From Chelonobacter oris (GTDB lineage: Bacteria; Pseudomonadota; Gammaproteobacteria; Enterobacterales; Pasteurellaceae), in NCBI RefSeq assembly GCF_000772535.1, contig NZ_JSUM01000010.1, positions 1 to 64,000 on the forward strand: a stretch of DNA of 64,000 nt. The letters run 5' to 3'. Within the stretch, counting starts at the first letter, position 1; every line of letters starts with the position of its first letter. Positions 28,144 through 36,420 of the stretch are shown piece by piece. Under the pieces are notes generated by a model, which made no database searches, was not told where the DNA came from, and worked only from the letters and a program-made list of their open reading frames with translations. Both the position numbers and the translations under genes were made by a program.

Positions 28144-28337
28144 AATGCTCTCCTTTATGGAACAGATGGATAAATATGCCCGAATCGGACATTTCATTGA
28201 ATAAAATCGCTCATTTCTGAAAAATCCTTCAACATTCTGAAAATATATCGTTAAATGACAATAATAGCTCTGCTATTTGCTGTCAATCTCTAAATTAGAT
28301 TAAATCGACATTCCGCTTTATTTGAACCATAGAAAAA

Positions 28338-28422
28338 ATGAGGGTATCCGTCGGTTTTGCTTTAATCCTCACTAAGGCTGTTATATCCTATCGTTACCGT
28401 TTGATATAAAAATATAAGGGAC
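28338..28422 (+). promoter_or_regulatory. Possible structured leader of nhaA
   Basis: About 90 bases before nhaA are rich in short complementary blocks (GAGG with CCTC; TATCC and GGATA-type elements) and contain the run GGGTATCCGTCGG. Lithium- or sodium-responsive RNA motifs (nhaA-I, nhaA-II) are known ahead of nhaA genes in other bacteria. I cannot match this segment to either by eye, so the call is only that the leader may be structured. Confidence 0.25.
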
Positions 28423-28425
28423 TTT

Positions 28426-29601
28426 ATGCAATCATTTATCGGAAAATTTTTAAAACTGGAATCTTCCGGTGGCGTTATTCTGCTGGTAACTTCTGCTTTG
28501 GCGCTGATTTTCGCCAACAGTTTTTTATCTCCCTATTACTTTGAATTATTAAATACGCCGCTTGTCGTGCAGTTCGGCGAACAAGGCATCGCCAAACCGT
28601 TTTTATTATGGGTGAACGACGGTCTGATGGCCATCTTTTTTGTCTTGGTCGGGCTAGAGGTCAAGCGTGAAATTATTCTCGGCTCCCTCTCGACCTATCA
28701 GCAAGCCATTTTACCGGTCTTAGCGGCGATCGGCGGCATGGTCGTGCCGGCATTGGTATTCACCTTCTTCAACTATGGCGATCCGGTTGCTATGGAGGGC
28801 TGGGCGATTCCGATGGCGACCGATATCGCATTTGCGCTGGGCATTATGGCATTACTCGGCAAACGGGTTCCGTTACCGTTAAAAATTTTTTTATTGGCCT
28901 TGGCAATTATTGACGACTTGGGGGCGATTATTGTCATCGCGCTGTTCTTCGCCCACGGTTTGAGTATCGAAGCCATGATCGGCGCCGGATTGTCGATTCT
29001 GGTACTGATTATTATGAATAGAATGCGGATCAGCGCATTGTGCGCCTATTTGTTTGTCGGTATGGTGCTGTGGGTCTGCGTGCTGAAATCCGGCGTTCAT
29101 GCCACACTGGCCGGTGTGATTCTCGGCTTCTCGGTGCCGATCACCGCCAAAGACGGCAGCAGCCCGTTAGAAAGTCTGGAACATACACTCAATCCTTGGT
29201 CTGCATTCTTTATTTTACCGATTTTCGCCTTTGCCAATGCCGGCGTACCGTTGGGGGGGGTCAATTTGGATACCTTAGGCGGCGCTTTGCCGCTGGGCAT
29301 TATACTCGGATTACTCATCGGCAAACCGCTCGGCGTCTTCAGTTTCTGTTTTATTGCCGTCAAACTAAATCTTGCCCGACTGCCGTTACTGGTCAATCTG
29401 AAACACATTTTTGCTGTTTCGGTGCTGTGCGGTATCGGCTTTACCATGTCGATGTTCCTGTCGGGGCTGGCATTTGAAAATGCCGGTGAAAGCATCAACA
29501 CGCTTTCCCGAATCGGCATTCTGTTAGGTTCGACTATTTCGGCAATATTGGGATTGCTCTTATTACGCGCCTCAACTTCAGCACCGGAACGTCATGCTTA
29601 A
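28426..29601 (+). CDS. nhaA: Na+/H+ antiporter NhaA
   Basis: Electrogenic antiporter that exports sodium or lithium in exchange for two protons, active at alkaline pH. The 391-residue product has about 12 membrane segments. The ion-binding Asp pair is in [15 protein letters not shown] (about residues 161-165) and the other acidic site in [20 protein letters not shown] is a family motif. Length matches E. coli (388). The start follows an AAGGGAC ribosome-binding site. An uptake-signal dyad follows the stop. Confidence 0.96.
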   Translation: MQSFIGKFLKLESSGGVILLVTSALALIFANSFLSPYYFELLNTPLVVQFGEQGIAKPFLLWVNDGLMAIFFVLVGLEVKREIILGSLSTYQQAILPVLAAIGGMVVPALVFTFFNYGDPVAMEGWAIPMATDIAFALGIMALLGKRVPLPLKIFLLALAIIDDLGAIIVIALFFAHGLSIEAMIGAGLSILVLIIMNRMRISALCAYLFVGMVLWVCVLKSGVHATLAGVILGFSVPITAKDGSSPLESLEHTLNPWSAFFILPIFAFANAGVPLGGVNLDTLGGALPLGIILGLLIGKPLGVFSFCFIAVKLNLARLPLLVNLKHIFAVSVLCGIGFTMSMFLSGLAFENAGESINTLSRIGILLGSTISAILGLLLLRASTSAPERHA

Positions 29602-29608
29602 CAAAGCA

Positions 29609-29633
29609 AAAGTGCGGTTTCATACCGCACTTT
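29609..29633. terminator. Uptake-signal dyad after nhaA
   Basis: AAAGTGCGGT (29609-29618) and ACCGCACTTT (29624-29633) form a 10-bp stem with a TTCAT loop. Its right arm overlaps the stop codon of the convergent DUF1294 gene, so one element can end both transcripts. Confidence 0.7.
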
Positions 29634-29907
29634 ACCGCTGAAAACCGATCAGCGCCAAAAACAGCAGCCAAATTATCGCTCCCGAAACCACGGCGATGTT
29701 GAAAGCAATATGTTGCGTTTTATGTCGAAACCGCTTCATCGCCAAAGCGACACCGATGAATCCGCCGCCGATACAACACATCAATAACCGCTTTTCTGCT
29801 ATACGCCATTGCTTTTTAACCGCACGCCGCTTGTCGATATACATCAAAAAATAAGCGGCGATATTTATCGCCGCCAGATAGAGTCCAACAAAAATCCAAT
29901 CAAGCAT
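29632..29907 (-). CDS. DUF1294 small membrane protein
   Basis: Unknown function. The 91-residue product has three to four hydrophobic segments and the family features [21 protein letters not shown] and [19 protein letters not shown] start at 29907, where the ATG overlaps the last 8 bases of glyA (ATGCTTGA contains the glyA TGA stop). This points to translational coupling with glyA. An upstream in-frame start inside glyA adds nine residues and is less likely. Some DUF1294 proteins carry a cold-shock domain in front; this one does not. Confidence 0.8.
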   Translation of the reverse strand: MLDWIFVGLYLAAINIAAYFLMYIDKRRAVKKQWRIAEKRLLMCCIGGGFIGVALAMKRFRHKTQHIAFNIAVVSGAIIWLLFLALIGFQR

Positions 29908-31153
29908 AAACCGGGAATCGTTTACAGATAGCAATCGCTTTTTGTTTCACGTCTTCAATCACCGATGCATCTTCAATATTGTCCAACACATCACACATCC
30001 AGCCTGCCAACTCTTTCGCTTCCGCTTCTTTGAAACCACGGCGGGTAATCGCCGGTGTGCCGACTCGGATACCCGATGTGACGAACGGGCTTTTCGGATC
30101 ATTCGGCACGGCATTTTTATTGACGGTAATATTGGCATTGCCCAATGCGGCATCGGCGGCTTTGCCGGTCAGCCCTTTATTGACCAGATCCACTAAGAAC
30201 AGGTGATTTTCGGTACCGTTGGAAACAATGTTGAACCCACGCTGTTTGAACACTTCCACCATCGCCTGCGCGTTTTTCACCACTTGCTGCTGAAAAGTTT
30301 TGAATTCAGGTTCCATCGCCTCTTTAAAACAAACGGCTTTTGCCGCAATAACGTGTACCAATGGGCCGCCTTGACCGGCTGGGAATACTGCGCTATTCAG
30401 TTTTTTATACAGTTCTTCGTCACCACCTTTCACCAAAATCAAACCGCCCCGTGGGCCTGCTAGCGTTTTGTGAGTAGTCGTGGTAACAACATGTGCATGC
30501 TCCATCGGACTTGGGTAAACGCCTGCGGCAATCAAACCGGCAACATGCGCCATGTCGACAAACAGATACGCCCCGACTTCATCGGCGATTTCACGCATTT
30601 TTTTCCAGTCGACCACTTGGGAATAAGCGGAAAAACCGCCGACGATCATTTTCGGTTTCACCCGCAACGCCTGCTCACGCAACGCGACATAATCGATCAA
30701 CCCTTCATCGGTGATACCGTATTGCTCCGCATGGTAAATTTTACCGGAGAAACTGACCGTTGCGCCGTGAGTCAAGTGTCCGCCGTGTGCCAAACTCATG
30801 CCCAAAATCGTATCGCCCGGATTCAACAACGCCATATAGACGGCGGCATTGGCCTGTGACCCCGAATGCGGCTGCACGTTAGCATAATCGGCACCAAACA
30901 ATTCTTTTGCACGATCAATCGCCAACTGCTCAATGATATCCACATATTCACAACCACCGTAATAGCGTTTACCCGGATAGCCTTCGGCATATTTGTTGGT
31001 CAACTGCGAACCTTGCGCTTCCATCACGCGCGGGCTGGCATAGTTCTCAGAAGCGATCAATTCAATATGTTCGTCCTGACGACGATCTTCGTCTTTAATC
31101 GCCTGCCATAACACCGGATCATAATCAGCGATATTCATATCACGTCTTAACAT
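29900..31153 (-). CDS. glyA: Serine hydroxymethyltransferase GlyA
   Basis: Converts serine and tetrahydrofolate to glycine and 5,10-methylene-tetrahydrofolate, the main one-carbon source for purines, thymidylate and methionine. The 417-residue product shows the fold type I signature: [23 protein letters not shown], and the PLP-binding Lys in [15 protein letters not shown]. Length is identical to E. coli. The N-terminus [19 protein letters not shown] agrees with Haemophilus GlyA. The small DUF1294 gene is coupled to its end. Confidence 0.97.
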   Translation of the reverse strand: MLRRDMNIADYDPVLWQAIKDEDRRQDEHIELIASENYASPRVMEAQGSQLTNKYAEGYPGKRYYGGCEYVDIIEQLAIDRAKELFGADYANVQPHSGSQANAAVYMALLNPGDTILGMSLAHGGHLTHGATVSFSGKIYHAEQYGITDEGLIDYVALREQALRVKPKMIVGGFSAYSQVVDWKKMREIADEVGAYLFVDMAHVAGLIAAGVYPSPMEHAHVVTTTTHKTLAGPRGGLILVKGGDEELYKKLNSAVFPAGQGGPLVHVIAAKAVCFKEAMEPEFKTFQQQVVKNAQAMVEVFKQRGFNIVSNGTENHLFLVDLVNKGLTGKAADAALGNANITVNKNAVPNDPKSPFVTSGIRVGTPAITRRGFKEAEAKELAGWMCDVLDNIEDASVIEDVKQKAIAICKRFPVYA

Positions 31154-31323
31154 TGCTCAATTCCTCTTTTTGGGTTGGTCACTCGGATAGATAATTACCG
31201 AATAAGTCTAAGGCTTTTTCGCCGTTCTATACAGTCTTTTTTTGTTAAATCCGTATCGTTAATTTCATAGTCGGTATGAAAATTATTTGAATCCGCCGCG
31301 CATCAATCAGGCGGCGAATCCGA

Positions 31324-32613
31324 TTATTTGCCTTGCTCTCTCGCTACCGCACGATAACCGATATCACGGCGATAAAAACGCCCTTGCCATTGCAGCTGTT
31401 CCGCCAGCTGTAGCGCCTGTTGTTGTGCCTCGGCAACGCTGTCGCCAAGTGCGGTTACGCACAGCACACGGCCGCCACTCGTGACCAACTGACCATTTTT
31501 CTGTTCCACGCCGGCCAAAAATACTTTTTGCCCCGACTGTTCGGTTGAAGGAATGCCGTTGATGACATCGCCTTGACGATAATCGCCCGGATAACCCTCC
31601 GCCGCCAGTACGATTCCCAACGCCGCTTGCGCACACCATTCCGACCGCACTTGATCCAGTTTGCCGTCACATGCGGCAAGGCAAAGTTCAACCAAATCCG
31701 ATTGCAGACGCATCATAATCGGCTGCGTTTCCGGATCACCGAAACGGCAGTTAAATTCAATCACTTTCGGCTGCCCGTCCGGCATAATCATCAGCCCCGC
31801 ATACAGAAAACCGGTATACACGTTGCCTTCCGCCGCCATGCCGTTCACGGTTGGATAAATCACCTCTTGCATAATGCGTTGATGAATTTCCGCTGTCACG
31901 ACCGGAGCCGGTGAATAAGCGCCCATGCCGCCGGTGTTCAAACCGCTGTCGTTTTCACCTACCCGTTTGTGATCCTGACTGGTCGCCATCGGTTCGACAT
32001 GTTTGCCGTCCGCCATTACGATAAAACTGGCTTCTTCACCGTCCAAAAACTCTTCAATCACAATTCGATGTCCGGCATCACCGAAGGCATTGCCTGCCAG
32101 CATATCCTTGACCGCACTTTCCGCTTCTTCCAATGTCATGGCGACAATCACCCCCTTGCCTGCGGCAAGGCCGTCGGCTTTAATCACGATCGGCGCGCCT
32201 TTTTGTTGCAAGTAAGCTAATGCCGGTTCCACTTCGGTGAAGTTTTGGTATTCGGCAGTCGGAATTTGATGACGTGCCAGAAAGTCTTTGGTAAAGGCTT
32301 TTGACCCTTCCAATTGTGCGGCAGCCTGTGTCGGACCGAAAATTTTCAGACCGGCGGCGCGGAAAGCGTCCACCACGCCTATCACCAATGGCGCTTCGGG
32401 GCCGACAATCGTCAAGCCGATTTCATTTTTTTGTGCAAATTCAACCAAAGCCGCCAGATCGGTCGCGGCAATACTGACATTTTCTACATTTGCTTCAAGT
32501 GCGGTACCGGCATTACCCGGCGCAACAAAAACCTTATCTGCCTGCGGTGATTGCGCAACTTTCCATGCCAAGGCGTGTTCACGCCCGCCGTTGCCGATAA
32601 TTAAAATATTCAT
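31324..32613 (-). CDS. purD: Phosphoribosylamine--glycine ligase PurD (GARS)
   Basis: Second step of purine synthesis: joins glycine to phosphoribosylamine with ATP. The 429-residue product begins MNILIIGNGGREHALAWKVA and shows ATP-grasp features (IVIKADGLAAGKGVIVA, EEFLDGEEASFIVMADG, EFNCRFGDPETQPIM). Start at 32613; an in-frame TTG or ATG 14 codons upstream adds sequence that does not match. It lies 73 bases downstream of purH with an uptake-signal dyad between, so it may have its own expression level. GlyA, just beyond, supplies its glycine. Confidence 0.96.
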   Translation of the reverse strand: MNILIIGNGGREHALAWKVAQSPQADKVFVAPGNAGTALEANVENVSIAATDLAALVEFAQKNEIGLTIVGPEAPLVIGVVDAFRAAGLKIFGPTQAAAQLEGSKAFTKDFLARHQIPTAEYQNFTEVEPALAYLQQKGAPIVIKADGLAAGKGVIVAMTLEEAESAVKDMLAGNAFGDAGHRIVIEEFLDGEEASFIVMADGKHVEPMATSQDHKRVGENDSGLNTGGMGAYSPAPVVTAEIHQRIMQEVIYPTVNGMAAEGNVYTGFLYAGLMIMPDGQPKVIEFNCRFGDPETQPIMMRLQSDLVELCLAACDGKLDQVRSEWCAQAALGIVLAAEGYPGDYRQGDVINGIPSTEQSGQKVFLAGVEQKNGQLVTSGGRVLCVTALGDSVAEAQQQALQLAEQLQWQGRFYRRDIGYRAVAREQGK

Positions 32614-32655
32614 GTATTGGGGTTCCTTAAATCGAGTGATAACTACGGGAAACAA

Positions 32656-32681
32656 AAAGTGCGGTTCGCAAACCGCACTTT
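32656..32681 (-). terminator. Uptake-signal dyad between purH and purD
   Basis: AAAGTGCGGTT (32656-32666) and AACCGCACTTT (32671-32681) form an 11-bp stem with loop CGCA, 5 bases after the purH stop. On the minus strand it is followed by TTTGTTTCCC. It could attenuate readthrough into purD. Confidence 0.65.
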
Positions 32682-32686
32682 GAACA

Positions 32687-34288
32687 TTAATGTCTGAAAT
32701 GACGCATGTTGGTCAGCACCATGGTCATGCCGTGCTCGTCGGCGGCATCAATCACTTCCTGATCACGCATCGATCCGCCGGGGTGAATCACACAGCTCAC
32801 GCCGGCGGCAGCGGCGGCGTCAATGCCGTCACGGAACGGGAAGAACGCATCAGACGCCATCACCGTGCCTTTTACCTCCAGCCCTTCATCGGCGGCTTTA
32901 ATACCGGCAATTTTAGCGGAATAGACACGGCTCATCTGACCGGCACCGATACCGATAGTCTGATTATTTTTAGCGTAAACAATCGCATTCGATTTGACAT
33001 ATTTCGCCACTTTCCAGCAAAACAGCAGATCGCGCAGTTCCGTTTCTGTCGGTTGGCGTTTGCTCACCACTTGCAAATCGTCTAAACCGACCATGCCCAA
33101 ATCGCAATCCTGCACCAACAAGCCGCCGTTCACTCGTTTGAAATCCAAGTGCGGTTGGCGCTCGTGCCATTCGCCGCATTGCAATACACGTACGTTCTTT
33201 TTGCTTTTTAATACGCTCTTAGCCTCTTCTGACACTGTTGGCGCAATAATCACTTCGACAAATTGGCGTTCAATGATGGCTTTTGCGGTTTCTGCATCTA
33301 AAGTGCGGTTAAACGCAATAATCCCCCCGAAAGCGGAAGTCGGATCGGTCTGATAAGCACGATGATAGGCTTGCAAAATGTCTTCGCCCAATGCAACACC
33401 GCACGGGTTGGCATGTTTTACGATCACACACGCAGGCTGACTGAATTCTTTTACACACTCCAAAGCAGCATCGGTATCGGCAATATTATTATAAGATAAG
33501 GCTTTGCCTTGTAGCTGCTCTGCGGTTGCAACACTGGCTTCTTTCAATTCATTTTCTACGTAAAATGCCGCATTTTGGTGGCTGTTTTCACCATAGCGCA
33601 TGGTTTGTTTACGGGTGAAATTCAGATTTAAGGTGCGTGGGAACTGACCGCACGGCCGGGTAATATCCTCTTCTTCCGCACCTTGATAAGGCGGCACTAA
33701 TTGTCCGAAATAGTTGGCGATCATGCCGTCGTATTGCGCAGTATGCTCAAAAGCTTTGATTGCCAAATTGAAACGAGTTGCTAACGTCAATGAATTTTGG
33801 TTTTGATCCATTTCCGCCAGAATTTGCGGAAAATCGGCATTATTGACCACAATCGCGACATCTTTGTGATTTTTCGCAGCAGAACGCACCATTGTCGGGC
33901 CGCCGATGTCGATATTCTCTACCGCCTCTTCCAGCGTGCAATCCGGTTTTGCGACGGTTTGCGCAAACGGATACAGATTCACGACCACCATATCAATCGC
34001 CTGAATACCGTGAATGGTCATGACCGCATCGTCCACGCCGCGGCGTCCTAAAATGCCGCCGTGTACTTTCGGGTGCAGTGTTTTCACCCGCCCGTCCATC
34101 ATTTCCGGAAATTGGGTATATTGCGACACTTCGGTTACCGTCAATCCGGCATCAGCAAGCAGTTTCGCCGTACCGCCGGTTGAAAGCAGCTTCACCCCGC
34201 GTTTGACGAGACCTTGGGCAAACTCTACAATCCCGTTTTTATCAGATACACTTAACAAGGCTTGGCGAATAGGGCGATTCGATTGCAT
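32687..34288 (-). CDS. purH: Bifunctional AICAR transformylase/IMP cyclohydrolase PurH
   Basis: Last two steps of IMP synthesis. The 533-residue product has an N-terminal MGS-like IMP cyclohydrolase domain ([45 protein letters not shown]) and a C-terminal formyltransferase domain with the catalytic Lys-His in [12 protein letters not shown]. The C-terminus ends in [13 protein letters not shown]-like sequence, as in E. coli (529 residues). A TATAAT (34336-34341, minus strand) lies about 48 bases before the ATG. I saw no clear PurR operator. Confidence 0.96.
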   Translation of the reverse strand: MQSNRPIRQALLSVSDKNGIVEFAQGLVKRGVKLLSTGGTAKLLADAGLTVTEVSQYTQFPEMMDGRVKTLHPKVHGGILGRRGVDDAVMTIHGIQAIDMVVVNLYPFAQTVAKPDCTLEEAVENIDIGGPTMVRSAAKNHKDVAIVVNNADFPQILAEMDQNQNSLTLATRFNLAIKAFEHTAQYDGMIANYFGQLVPPYQGAEEEDITRPCGQFPRTLNLNFTRKQTMRYGENSHQNAAFYVENELKEASVATAEQLQGKALSYNNIADTDAALECVKEFSQPACVIVKHANPCGVALGEDILQAYHRAYQTDPTSAFGGIIAFNRTLDAETAKAIIERQFVEVIIAPTVSEEAKSVLKSKKNVRVLQCGEWHERQPHLDFKRVNGGLLVQDCDLGMVGLDDLQVVSKRQPTETELRDLLFCWKVAKYVKSNAIVYAKNNQTIGIGAGQMSRVYSAKIAGIKAADEGLEVKGTVMASDAFFPFRDGIDAAAAAGVSCVIHPGGSMRDQEVIDAADEHGMTMVLTNMRHFRH

Positions 34289-34335
34289 GGTTGTTTCCTT
34301 TACAGATTGGTTGAGTGGATAAAATTCGAGCTGGA

Positions 34336-34341
34336 ATTATA
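34336..34341 (-). promoter_or_regulatory. Candidate purH -10 element
   Basis: On the minus strand TATAAT occurs 48 bases before the purH ATG. A -35 match is poor (TACAGA-like at 17 bp), so an activator or an extended contact may be needed. Confidence 0.4.
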
Positions 34342-34404
34342 GCCCAGATCTTGACACTTCTGTAGTAGAAAACAGGAATTATTCGGTATCCGCCACGATT
34401 TTCA

Positions 34405-34420
34405 GTTTCAGGTGCAAAAA
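34405..34420 (+). repeat. Left copy of a 16-bp inverted repeat
   Basis: GTTTCAGGTGCAAAAA here is the exact reverse complement of 34715-34730, which contains the left half of the first operator palindrome. The pair encloses the small membrane-protein gene (34426-34689) in a 326-base segment. Confidence 0.75.
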
Positions 34421-34425
34421 ACGAC

Positions 34426-34689
34426 TTACAGTTGACTTGCGCCGGCCAAACCAAGCATACCGAGCAACAACGGTGAGGTAAATAAGCCTACCAAGGTTAA
34501 AATCCAGGCTAAAACACTGACACCGATTCCCGCCATATTTTTATTTTTTACCGCAATGACCGTTGCAAAAACAGCCACCAATGCCGCAAGCGGAACAAAA
34601 ACAATACCTAAAAACAAAATACCCAATACTGCCAAAACGCACGCAATAATGCCGGCAATAACGCCTGAATTCGCTGTTTTTTCACTCAT
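34426..34689 (-). CDS. Small two- to three-TM membrane protein of unknown function
   Basis: I do not recognise this 87-residue protein. After a short polar start (MSEKTANSG) it is almost wholly hydrophobic: segments at about 9-29 and 29-46, a short charged turn KNKNMAG, and a Gly/Leu-rich C-terminal segment at about 53-83. It has a strong GGAGGT ribosome-binding site 5 bases before the ATG. It is divergent from an XRE-type regulator, with two matching palindromes in the 76-base gap, so it is probably the regulator's target. Stress-response membrane protein or holin-like roles are possible, but nothing in the sequence decides it. Confidence 0.65.
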   Translation of the reverse strand: MSEKTANSGVIAGIIACVLAVLGILFLGIVFVPLAALVAVFATVIAVKNKNMAGIGVSVLAWILTLVGLFTSPLLLGMLGLAGASQL

Positions 34690-34714
34690 ATGTGACCTCC
34701 TTTAATTTATTTTA

Positions 34715-34730
34715 TTTTTGCACCTGAAAC
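34715..34730 (+). repeat. Right copy of the 16-bp inverted repeat
   Basis: TTTTTGCACCTGAAAC is the exact reverse complement of 34405-34420. It overlaps operator 1. Confidence 0.75.
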
Positions 34731-34734
34731 AGGT
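34722..34734. promoter_or_regulatory. Operator 1 of the XRE regulator (predicted)
   Basis: ACCTGAAACAGGT is a perfect 5-3-5 palindrome between the divergent genes. Its sister palindrome lies 28 bases away centre to centre. Confidence 0.6.
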
Positions 34735-34749
34735 TCAAATATAGACTAA

Positions 34750-34762
34750 ACCTAAAATAGGT
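34750..34762. promoter_or_regulatory. Operator 2 of the XRE regulator (predicted)
   Basis: ACCTAAAATAGGT is a 5-3-5 palindrome with the same ACCT/AGGT arms as operator 1. Its right arm, AGGT, also lies where the regulator's ribosome-binding site should be, 3 bases before the ATG at 34766, so binding would block the regulator's own expression. Confidence 0.6.
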
Positions 34763-34765
34763 GCA

Positions 34766-35023
34766 ATGAAAAAATTTCGCACGTCTATACACACAACGCA
34801 GCAATTATGGTTAAGGGAACGTTTTATCGAACAACGTAAAACGCTCGGCTTATCACAGCGGAGCTTGGCTGAAAAACTGAATGTGATTTATTCATTGATC
34901 GGGAAAGTTGAAACCGGTGATCGCAGACTGGACGTATTTGAGTTTATCGAATACTGTCAAGCGCTGGAATTGGATCCAGTCAAATTAGTACAACAACTTG
35001 AAGCGTTGCAAAAACAGCCATAA
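34766..35023 (+). CDS. XRE-family helix-turn-helix regulator
   Basis: Small DNA-binding protein of 85 residues. The HTH_3 domain covers about residues 15-75: LRERFIEQRKTLGLSQRSLAEKL carries the first two helices, and VIYSLIGKVETGDRRLDV is the recognition region. No ligand-binding or protease domain follows. The gene is divergent from a small membrane protein, and the palindromes in between suggest autoregulation and control of that neighbour. The arrangement resembles phage-type or toxin-antitoxin regulators in size, but the partner does not look like a known toxin. Confidence 0.82.
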   Translation: MKKFRTSIHTTQQLWLRERFIEQRKTLGLSQRSLAEKLNVIYSLIGKVETGDRRLDVFEFIEYCQALELDPVKLVQQLEALQKQP

Positions 35024-35027
35024 AAAA

Positions 35028-35052
35028 ACCTGCCCGGCATTCCCCGAACAGG
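35028..35052 (-). terminator. Terminator of the DoxX gene
   Basis: On the minus strand CCTGTTCGG and CCGGGCAGG pair over 9 bp (two G-U pairs) around GGAATG, followed by TTTTTTTAT. It lies 22 bases after the DoxX stop. Confidence 0.8.
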
Positions 35053-35073
35053 CTTTATCACGATCAGCCGACA

Positions 35074-35481
35074 CTATTTTTTAGTGATTTTGTTGTCCAA
35101 CGCCAACGCGCCCGGGCCGGCAAAGACAAAATACAGAAAGACCAGCGAATACAGCGCCGCCAGCTCGCCTTGATTCAACAACGGCATTAAAATATTTCCT
35201 GCCGCACCGTGCACCACAAAATAGGCAAACGCCATCTGACCGGACAGCAAAAATGCGATCGGACGGGTAAACAAGCCCAGTGCCAGTAAAACGGCACCGC
35301 CGATTTCCAGCACGCCGGCCAAACCGTATTGTGAAAACAGTGCTACGCCACCGTTGCCGCCCGTCATCGACAACGGATACTCGAAGAATTTCGCCGTGCC
35401 GTGCCAGAAAAACATATAGGCCGCCACAATTCGCAACAGTGCCAAAGCATACGGGGAATATTGGTTTAATTTGTTCATCAT
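35074..35481 (-). CDS. DoxX family membrane protein
   Basis: Inner-membrane protein of the DoxX/YphA type; some relatives take part in thiol or oxidative stress responses, but the role here is unknown. The 135-residue product has four membrane segments, with the family motif FFWHGTAKFFEYP near residue 25-37, GGVALFSQYGLAGVLEIGGA, and a C-terminal ALDNKITKK. Two adjacent ATG codons (35481 and 35478) follow a GAGAG ribosome-binding site. An open frame continues upstream for 91 codons, but it lacks DoxX similarity and crosses the promoter region, so I reject it. Confidence 0.85.
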   Translation of the reverse strand: MMNKLNQYSPYALALLRIVAAYMFFWHGTAKFFEYPLSMTGGNGGVALFSQYGLAGVLEIGGAVLLALGLFTRPIAFLLSGQMAFAYFVVHGAAGNILMPLLNQGELAALYSLVFLYFVFAGPGALALDNKITKK

Positions 35482-35653
35482 TTTCTCTCTATCTATAATG
35501 TTAAATTGGAAATAAAACAGGGTGTAAACAGTGCATTCATTATAGTTTCCGCACGTTGCGGAACAAGTCAGAAAAAAGAAAGATATTCTTAACTCACAGG
35601 AAATGATCAACATGTTATCCTGACAGGGTTTAATCCGTTTAAGCGAGGAAAAA

Positions 35654-35986
35654 ACGGCGTGGCTGTATTTATGTATTGCGATTGTCGCCGAAGTCATTGC
35701 AACGTCGATGCTGAAACTGTCAAATGAATTTACTCGTGTCGTACCGAGTATCATGGTGATAGCGGGATATGGCGTGGCTTTTTACTTTCTGGCATTAACC
35801 CTGCGTACGATGCCTATCGGTATAGCGTATGCGATATGGTCCGGGATAGGAATTTTTTTGATCACAGCCATTGGCCGGATTTTTTATCAGCAGAAACTGG
35901 ATTGGGCGGCCATTATCGGGATTACGCTGATTGTCAGCGGCGTGGTGGTCACGAATCTGTTTTCAAAAGTGATGTCGCATTCATAG
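35654..35986 (+). CDS. Small multidrug resistance (SMR) transporter, apparent ACG start
   Basis: Dual-topology proton-coupled exporter of cationic drugs or guanidinium-type compounds. The usual ATG-based reading starts at 35708 and yields only 92 residues, which would omit the essential membrane-embedded Glu. Reading upstream in frame gives (M)AWLYLCIAIVAEVIATS before it, restoring the family N-terminus, the Glu at residue 13 and a total of exactly 110 residues. The codon at the expected start is ACG (35654), 3 bases after a GAGGAA ribosome-binding site; no ATG, GTG or TTG lies between the upstream stop (35621) and 35708 in this frame. GIAYAIWSGIGIFLIT is the family signature. Either ACG is a weak start or the start codon has been lost. 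Confidence 0.8.
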   Translation, partial: TAWLYLCIAIVAEVIATSMLKLSNEFTRVVPSIMVIAGYGVAFYFLALTLRTMPIGIAYAIWSGIGIFLITAIGRIFYQQKLDWAAIIGITLIVSGVVVTNLFSKVMSHS

Positions 35987-35988
35987 CA

Positions 35989-36013
35989 CAAAGTGCGGTT
36001 CAACCGCACTTTG
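35989..36013. terminator. Uptake-signal dyad between SMR gene and ppnP
   Basis: CAAAGTGCGGTT (35989-36000) and AACCGCACTTTG (36002-36013) are perfectly complementary with a 1-base centre. Genes converge here, so it may end both. Confidence 0.7.
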
Positions 36014-36020
36014 CTGTAAT

Positions 36021-36305
36021 TTATTCGCCGTAAGTACAAAAATATGCGGTTTCCACCGCCACTTTCAAATCAAACGATTGGTTAGCTTCCACCGTAAACG
36101 TCTCGCCGGCTGCAAAAATTTGCCAATCGTCACTTCCCGGTAATCTGACCGTTAACGCCCCGCTGATCACCGTCATAGTTTCAAACTGACTGGTGCCGAA
36201 TGTATATTCACCGACCGCCATCACACCGACGGTTGCCGGTAATGTTTCGGTCTGTAAACCGATTGACGCCACTTTGCCGTCGAAATATTGGTTGATTTGT
36301 AACAT
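36021..36305 (-). CDS. ppnP: Pyrimidine/purine nucleoside phosphorylase PpnP (YaiE)
   Basis: Small cupin-fold phosphorylase that splits several nucleosides into base and ribose-1-phosphate. The 94-residue product matches E. coli PpnP in length and pattern: [16 protein letters not shown] at the start, [25 protein letters not shown] in the middle and a conserved aromatic C-terminus. It stands alone, between convergent and tandem genes. Confidence 0.93.
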   Translation of the reverse strand: MLQINQYFDGKVASIGLQTETLPATVGVMAVGEYTFGTSQFETMTVISGALTVRLPGSDDWQIFAAGETFTVEANQSFDLKVAVETAYFCTYGE

Positions 36306-36390
36306 ATTGCTTTCCTTTTGATCAATAACCTAAGGCTAGCATTTTAGGTGAAAACGCCAATAAAATGCAATCGGCTTTTATTGTGATGCA

Positions 36391-36413
36391 AAGTGCGGTT
36401 TCAAACCGCACTT
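36391..36413. terminator. Uptake-signal dyad downstream of ygiD
   Basis: AAGTGCGGTTT (36391-36401) and AAACCGCACTT (36403-36413) pair perfectly around one base, 8 bases beyond the ygiD stop. Confidence 0.65.
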
Positions 36414-36420
36414 CAGCGCC

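Noticed and set aside
31294-31316. Possible purD terminator (CGCCGC/GCGGCG)
   Set aside because: Only 6 bp with an 11-base loop and no T-run on the purD strand.
35482-35754. N-terminal extension of the DoxX frame
   Set aside because: The extra 91 codons lack family similarity and overlap the start of the divergent SMR gene and both promoters.
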